From Heterobilharzia americana (Eukaryota > Platyhelminthes > Trematoda > Strigeidida > Schistosomatidae): 64,000 bases of DNA. Positions 59,101 through 64,000 of this stretch are shown here, piece after piece. The translations under genes and the position numbers were made by a program. Positions within the stretch are counted from its first letter, which is position 1, and every line of letters starts with the position of its first letter. The notes beneath the pieces were generated by a model. That model was not told where the DNA came from, did not search any database, and saw only the letters and a list, made by a program, of their open reading frames with translations. The stretch lies in NCBI GenBank assembly GCA_944470555.2, contig OX104134.1, forward strand, positions 98,078,701 through 98,142,700, read 5' to 3'.

Positions 59101-59596
59101 TTAAATAAACTGATAATTTTTTTTAAATCCTCTGTTACATTTCATATGAATATACATGAGAAGTACGTATAAAACCAAATTGTTCGAAATATATTGCATC
59201 AATAGGCAACACGTTACAAGCAATATGCCTAATTTTATTACTTTGTCGAAGTTTGTAAATTATTATTTTTTCCATTGGGTTCCTAGTGGAACATGGGGCT
59301 TGAGTAGCACGTCTTTATTTCACTCTCTTCTCCGCAGTTTGTAAAAGGGTATAAATATTTCAAACATATTCACTTTTAACTCATTCTATTAAAGCAACTA
59401 CTGAAAATCCAAAATTAAATTTTTCAAATGAGCTGAACAAAAAATTTAATTATAAGAAATTATGGGATGCACCTGAACTTGGTCTTTTAAGTGAGAAACA
59501 GTTTCCCTGCCTTGTTCTATGATTTTCAAACCTTCTTCATTTTTCTCTTCAATCTTCTTTTTCACTTCCTTTATTTTCTCACGCGCTTTTTGTTCC
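50153..59596 (-). CDS. Dynein regulatory complex subunit 9 (IQCG)-like gene, partial
   Basis: Three minus-strand exons with matching phase: 59596-59473 (donor GTGCAT), 57366-57160 (acceptor ATAG, donor GTATTT; exactly 69 codons) and 50268 running into the gap at 50153 (acceptor CTAG). Joined they give a continuous coiled coil. Recognisable words are SHLKDQVQ/EMKAKIIMEEKY across the first junction, then EERVHAEVTSYLNERL, then AEFWRDKAENEIAQF and LGQLKDKKEKNLNKLHEL. This order matches what I recall of IQCG/DRC9 (HLKDQLQEMKAK, EERxH.E...L, EFW..K...D.E...L..LK..K...L..L), a nexin-link subunit of motile cilia. The N-terminus is unassigned, and the C-terminal IQ motif would lie in or beyond the gap. 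The 6.9-kb intron (50269-57159) holds a whole RTE element in the same orientation. Confidence 0.7.
50340..50434 (+). other. Possible plus-strand exon
   Basis: A frame containing GTILFTERKSKRNKCCIILSK ends at a good donor (AAAG/GTAAGT at 50434-50441) and is preceded by TTCATCCAG. No partner exon was found. It may be chance. Confidence 0.2.
50545..52390. other. Intron sequence of DRC9-like gene
   Basis: AT-rich, with no repeats recognised. A 46-nt segment at 51583-51628 between TTTGTTTCAG and GTAAAT could be a plus-strand micro-exon, but nothing supports it. Confidence 0.4.
52592..55840 (-). pseudogene. RTE endonuclease-reverse transcriptase ORF, two frameshifts
   Basis: The main block (55497-53197, 766 codons) has an apurinic endonuclease: CETR near residue 7, AGDLNAQVG at 133, QIDHIAIS at 204 and SDHAL at 231. 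Reverse transcriptase follows: FLDLKAAFDSV at 592 (motif A), GVRQGCPLSPFLFN near 645 and YADD at 691 (motif C), all catalytic aspartates present. Upstream, in another frame, IGAFNVRTLRQIGQQASLAKTL (55565-55505) is the true endonuclease start. The break lies in GGGCATGG near 55500. Downstream, the frame changes at GGTGGGTTAG near 53195, then the C-terminal domain (LLYGCETWPL, LRWLGHVLRM, KRNQWLETLGDMA) runs to 52592. Intact length would be about 1080 residues. Not functional as it stands unless these are assembly errors. Confidence 0.85.
55850..56350 (-). other. 5' non-coding region of the RTE element
   Basis: On the minus strand it begins near 56345 with AGTTTCACCCGACCGATAGC and GACGTGGTGGTCGGGCTTGC, then AATGACCCAACGAGCTATGC. 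The sequence is GC-richer than its surroundings and rich in short complementary stretches, as in other RTE leaders that fold into structured RNA. No specific fold was established. Confidence 0.4.
56351..57159. other. Intron sequence of DRC9-like gene
   Basis: AT-rich. No repeat or exon recognised. Confidence 0.4.
57915..58390 (-). repeat. SINE-like repeat with tRNA-like head
   Basis: On the minus strand, a GC-rich 5' part (58390-58170) is followed by a tRNA-like A/B-box region (GGCCAAATAGTTGAGTGGCA near 58155, TGGGTTCGAATCTCAGGCAGG near 58107). The tail continues with CCTCGAGGCTGCAGATACCCC and on to GGAATTACATTCTACCACAG (57950). Related tails are at 14740-14895, 42480-42590 and 62640-62710. 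It lies in an intron of the DRC9-like gene, in the same orientation. Confidence 0.6.
58835..59025 (+). pseudogene. Penelope-like element C-terminal scrap
   Basis: RITKTGHKIDSYISFKLIYKS matches the post-nuclease tail of Penelope-type proteins (cf. HLMETGHQIDVSQSFRMI in the element at 21254-22333). No RT or nuclease core remains. Confidence 0.45.
59285..59345 (-). pseudogene. RTE 3' end scrap
   Basis: Minus strand ending with GCCCCATGTTCCACTAGGAACCCAATGG followed by an AATAATAA tail, matching the 3' terminus of the RTE copy at 23465-23510. About 60 bp only. Confidence 0.5.
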
Positions 59597-60084
59597 CTTT
59601 TGTAAACAGATCAAATATTTTATTCAAAAGAGCTCGGTTTAAGAATTACAGTTGGACTGTCATTAAAAATTGAAAATCTGTATAAAATCAACACAAAGCT
59701 TTGGTAAGTAATTTAATGATTAACAGTCATCCCTTCAGAAATTTTTGCAGTCACAAAACTTCATGGCTGAAAGGAAGTTAAATGCCTCTGAGCGTAAGTT
59801 TTCGACTTCAGTTGGTAGATAACCAAATATATAACACAGTAGCCCACCATTTATGCTTACCAGAATTGTGGTTTTCTCACAAACGTCACTGATAATTTTC
59901 TGTTACTTTATAGGTAAATAACAGTTTGAAGCATTATAATTGAATTTATCTAATCTAGGTGGGTCAGGATACTCATTTTTTTGTTTTAAAATCTCAGTGA
60001 ACAGCTGTTGAAAGATGAAAAGTAGACGGTATTCAACCTTATTTTCGAGCATTCATTAAATTCACGACAATTATTATTAATATT

Positions 60085-60245
60085 TGTCCTTTGGGTTCCC
60101 AGTGGAACATAGGGCTTCAGTAGCATGTCTACGTTGCACTCTGTTGTCTGCAGTCTTTTCAGTCTGCCTCCACGACTGCCCAGAAGCTCTCATTTCTTCC
60201 TCGCACAATCTTCTCCATGTCACCTTCGAACGCCCAACTTGTCGT
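60085..60245 (-). pseudogene. RTE 3' end fragment
   Basis: Minus strand GRSKVTWRRLCEEEMRASGQ followed by EKTADNRVQRRHATEALCSTGNPK, then a (ATT)n tail (60090-60070). The same C-terminal domain as at 23350-23500. It is 5'-truncated, and the trinucleotide tail marks an authentic insertion end. Confidence 0.7.
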
Positions 60246-60380
60246 AATAGATAATAATAACGAATCTGATAGTTGTTCAAAAAACATGAGGTTAATAAAT
60301 TTACGTGGTACCGAAGCACTAGTAATCTACAAATTCAAACCCCAACTATGCGTTTGAAGGAAACACGCAGAGTCACTTAC

Positions 60381-60451
60381 GCAATCATGGTCTTGCAATT
60401 GTCTCATTGTAATTTTAGCTTTCTTATCTACCTTATTCCTTCTAAGAAGTC
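60381..60451 (-). other. Possible exon upstream of DRC9-like gene
   Basis: Minus-strand frame RRNKVDKKAKITMRQLQDHDC ends at a strong donor (GTAAGTGACT, 60380-60371), with acceptor GTATAG at 60457-60452. Its exit phase (0) does not match the next recognised exon (needs one carried base), so the link is unproven. Confidence 0.35.
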
Positions 60452-60696
60452 CTATACTAGGACAAAACAGCTCTCCGGTGTTCCCAGGTTTCCAATGTTC
60501 CTCCAACTGATGTCAGTCCATGGTGAATCCCAAACTGAAGTCAATTAATAAGTCTCCACAAACCTCCAGATTGTATTATTCAACAGCTTGATTTTATCCT
60601 TGACGAGAAGACTTAGCAGAGTAGCTAGTGTTACATGGTAGCTGGGTTTAATCCATCCTGATCGTAGTGAAATTAATTTCCAGTCAGTATCTGGGT

Positions 60697-60770
60697 ATCG
60701 TAGCTCAGTTGGTAGAACAGCGAGTCGGTAACTCGGAGGACGCTAGTTCTTATCCTTTCGCAACTCAGAT
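60697..60770 (+). repeat. tRNA-like sequence (SINE head)
   Basis: TCGTAGCTCAGTTGGTAGAACA is a textbook A-box/D-arm. CGAG TCGGTAA CTCG can form a 4-bp anticodon-type stem, and CTAGTTCTTATCC is a weakened B box. The acceptor stem does not pair, so this is tRNA-derived rather than a functional tRNA. Confidence 0.6.
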
Positions 60771-61049
60771 TTTCATTTTAACTACAGTCACCAACCTGTT
60801 TCAACAAAGGATAATTATCTTCGTTGTAACCATTTCGTCATTTTAAAGAGGATGTGTCTTAATCAAGCTAAGCGCTCTCTTGTGAACGATAACCACAGCT
60901 AATTGTTCTTAACAAGATAATTATCCAACAATCCACTAAGTTACGATGTTCATAGCTCCAAACAGTGTGTGAACTATCAAAGAATCACTTACTAGTTGTT
61001 TTATAAATCAGTTACCACAGCATACTTAATCCTATCGCTTTGTGAAGCA

Positions 61050-61985
61050 CCAGATTATCTCGATGTAACACAGATTTGTATTGTCGGTGTATGGATGATA
61101 CACTTCTAGTCTATAGTAAACACAATTCTATTAATTTGATCATCAACCACTTCAATAACGCTCATACAGCGGTTCATTTTACAAATGAATGCGAAAGTAA
61201 CAATTGTCTTCATTTCCTTGATACCCTAATGACAGGAAAAGAATATGGTTTCTTGAAACGAAGTGTACATAGGAAGGCGACCAAAACACAGTATATACAC
61301 TTTCTCACTTTTGTATCAATGAAGTACAAACAAAATATTATTAGGTGTTTAGCTTTTGGTGGAAGATCGACCTGCTCCAAGGAACGTGTCGAGAAAGAAT
61401 TATAGGTCCCTCAGGATATTTTAAGGGAAACGAATATCTTGAATAGTTTATAAAAGCAAACATCAGTCATAATACTCAGAAACATGAACTGACAAGCCTG
61501 AAGAAAAAACCTTTGTTTCTGAGTGTGCAACTCAAAGGGGACAGCCAGAGTGAAATTTTGTCATAACATCTATCCAGAGCAATAAATAGAATGTTTTACT
61601 CAGGACGTATGTGCCTATCCTTTAATAGCCAAGCACTGTTCAATCTGAGACTTAAAAACATTTTACCTAATTTGAGTTCATCAAGCATTTGCCAATTAAA
61701 CAGTTCCTGTGGAACAAGTTATAAAGGGGAGAGTACTAGACACATACGTCTCAGGATACGAGAACATCTACTGGCATAGTTTGCAAAGGGTGAGATCAAA
61801 TTCATTAGAAGTTCTATACTAGCACACCTAACAGATACAGGACAAGAAACAGATGCTAGCACAGCTTTACTATGATACATCGCCTTTCTAAGGCTCTACC
61901 ATCTCCCATTCGTTAACGTATTTTCCATGTAGCGGAAGCTATACCTATAAGATCAACTTAGCCTGTATTCAAAAAGAACAGGTCC
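61050..61985 (+). pseudogene. Penelope-like element fragment, RT palm to tail
   Basis: CRCMDDTLLVYSK (61080-61118) is motif C with YVDD changed to CMDD. HFNNAHTAVHFTNECE and LHFLDTL follow, then the post-palm LAFGGRSTCSKERVEKEL. The nuclease region is represented by SICQLNSSCGTSYKGESTRHIRLRIREHL (61690-61775), where the GIY-YIG segment is eroded. Stops separate the blocks. A tail with EAIPIRST-type wording is near 61930. It is older than the element at 20063-22664. Confidence 0.75.
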
Positions 61986-63260
61986 AAGTGCTACTCATTC
62001 CTTGGCCTTCCTTCCATTAACTAAACGATATTCCCTCAACCCTTTTGTTTCCTTTTTAACCCTTTTTCTCTTTTCTTTGCTTCTGCTTTCTTTCCCACAC
62101 AAAATTGCTGTTATTATTATTATTGCTTTCCTACTGTCTTATTATAATAAACCTTGAAAATTCCTGTTAACACCCCCCGCTCATTATTACTACCCTTACT
62201 GTCCTTTCACACATTAACTATCTTATGATGTATCCACTACATTTCTACCCCTATGTCATTCGTCGTATTAATAACTCACTTGACACAATGTAACCTTGGA
62301 ATTTACTATTAATTTTCCTTCCCCACACGTCTGATCACCAATCAATTGATAAAGTTTACACTGAACTTATTACCACGACTGATGCACATAAGTAACATTA
62401 CCATCCATTCTAAAATACATTCGATGCAAAATGTTTAGCTATTAGAATGTTAACAAAATTGATTTTATAACACTGTAGAATCTGATGAAAAGTTATCGAA
62501 AAGAATACTCTTCGTTCACACATTTAGCCTTAACAGTATATAAACCACAATTTAGTTATTTTTTCCATCTTAAAATATATTGATAGGGAATTTTACTGAA
62601 TGTAGACAATAAATTGTACCCTCAGCTTTATTAAAACAATACTGTTGTACTGCGTAATGCATCTAATAAATAAACTGAAATGGAATTGCAGACTAATACA
62701 GGAACAAAGTTTGATTCCTATATCAGCGTAGCTACTTATTTATTTATATCAAATGAAATTTGTGTATCAAGTGTGAAATCAGGTGGATGAACTGCTTTAG
62801 ACTATACTGCGATGTATTTTACATGTTGAATGTATGAAGTTGTTCGCTGGGAATCACTTACTTATTCAGATAATTGTTTGATTTAAATCTCCAAAATATA
62901 TTTCTACAGCCTTTCACTAAGTTCATGCTCTAGCAGATACATGTGTGTCACTAAATAATATAGTCAAAAACTCTACTGATAAGCTATTTTTTACTACAGA
63001 CCCACTGTGGTCACTTCGCAAGCTTAACTGATAGAATTCAATTAGTACTAGTGGTTTAAAGCTAGGAAAATGTTGCAAACATACAATTAAATAAGCATTT
63101 GTATGTGGATGGTGCATAAAACGTGTAACTAGTTATAACTTATAGTTTAAAGATGTGATAATCCCCTGATCAGTGATCAATATATGAAAGTGAAACAACA
63201 CATTCCATATGAAGTTTTTTAGTTCAGTAAAACTCAAGAAAAATGCTGAATAGTAAATAA
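61986..63260. other. AT-rich stretch with one dispersed repeat
   Basis: 62640-62710 (AATAAACTGAAATGGAATTGCAGACTAATACAGG) belongs to the tail family of 14740-14895. Otherwise nothing recognised. Confidence 0.4.
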
Positions 63261-63275
63261 CCGTTGTTTCCACAG

Positions 63276-63349
63276 ATTGTAAATTCACTAGGTTATCTTA
63301 TAGGTACAACCATGCGCAATCCTGAAAAGTATAACGAAGATGAGTATAT
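63276..63349 (+). other. Possible exon of an unidentified gene
   Basis: After a good acceptor (TGTTTCCACAG) the plus strand reads IVNSLGYLIGTTMRNPEKYN and continues with EDE before a possible donor at GTATATAG. The codon pattern looks like a real exon, but I could not name the family or find a partner exon before the window ends. Confidence 0.35.
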
Positions 63350-63359
63350 AGTCTTTCAT

Positions 63360-64000
63360 GTAATTTTTAACCTTCCAACTTCAGTAGCCTTTTTCAAACA
63401 TATCTTGCACAATGCATTCACATATCAATGTATAAAGCTATGTCATATTTCCCCGTCTACCATTTCATATCCTATTTTAATGTTTCTTTATTTTAGTCAG
63501 ATACAAAGCTTTAACTAAGAGCCTCTTGAGATGCTGTAAAAAGAAAAGTTTATTTTTTGCACACTTACCAAAAGTAAATTAATCAAAATTAAACCAAAAA
63601 TCTGTGGTGTTGTTCGAATCTTTTACGTTGTATCATGGCCTTCAAGATGGTTGGTACCATCAGTAACTATAGGTCAATTTAAAGTCACTGTTATATATTT
63701 ACATATAAGTAACACTATTCAAGTTTGATAATTTTCAAAAATTAGCCTTTTATGGTGAGAAATTACAGTTTGGAGTTGAATTGATTGATTACCTACATTC
63801 TGAAGATTTTAGACTATGAAGAGTAAAATATGTTTTGATAGCTTTTATCACGGATTGCCGTCAGCTGAAAAACCCCGAAAACATAGGATCACTTAGGTTG
63901 CTTCGTGGTACTTTTCAGTTATTCAGCAGTGGACACCGACAACCCCGTGATGGATAGAGTCCGGGATTTTGAGGCTTCAGTACAAACACATAAGCATTAA
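63360..64000. other. End of window, no feature recognised
   Basis: AT-rich with no further exon, repeat or RNA gene that I can support. Confidence 0.4.

Noticed and set aside
60697..60770. Functional tRNA gene
   Set aside because: D-arm is good but the acceptor stem does not pair and the T-arm is degraded.

Overview
The window looks like trematode genomic DNA, most likely a Schistosoma species. The reasons are low GC, a very high load of RTE, CR1, Penelope-like and CsRn1-type Ty3/gypsy remnants, tRNA-headed short repeats carrying the schistosome satellite (Sm-alpha-like) hammerhead core, and short eukaryotic introns. There are no bacterial features. Two assembly gaps interrupt it (6448-6676 and 49653-50152). 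Family and host assignments come from motif recognition by eye, not from database searches.

Layout. 0-10.5 kb: a small inverted-repeat element, an Sm-alpha-like hammerhead repeat, a dead Penelope fragment, and two RTE copies in which many short tandem repeats have expanded. 10.5-16 kb: a second hammerhead repeat and mostly featureless DNA. 16.06-24.73 kb: a large inverted repeat. Its arms each hold a start-less paralog of a histidine-rich secreted protein and a piece of gypsy reverse transcriptase. Between the arms lie a gypsy gag-pol relic, a dehydrogenase exon relic, RTE pieces and a fairly young Penelope-like element with 0.7-kb inverted arms. 25.9-29.3 kb: an RTE 3' end and a seven-exon single-copy gene on the minus strand that I could assemble with consistent splice phases; a hammerhead repeat sits in its last intron. 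31-42 kb: two decayed CR1 elements and a long RTE copy. 43.8-49.65 kb: a tandem duplication (spacing 3059 bp) of a small intronless gene for a secreted His/Asp-rich protein. 50.15-59.6 kb: exons of a minus-strand gene resembling DRC9/IQCG (dynein regulatory complex, cilia), whose 6.9-kb intron holds a nearly complete RTE element. 58-64 kb: SINE-like repeats, Penelope fragments and a possible exon of another gene.

The genes believed functional are the duplicated histidine-rich gene, the seven-exon gene and the DRC9-like gene. The rest is mobile DNA in various stages of decay. The most unusual item is the histidine-rich family: a secreted, probably metal-binding protein found as a nearly identical tandem pair (with an inverted copy of its own 5' flank at the junction) and as two degenerate paralogs in an inverted repeat.
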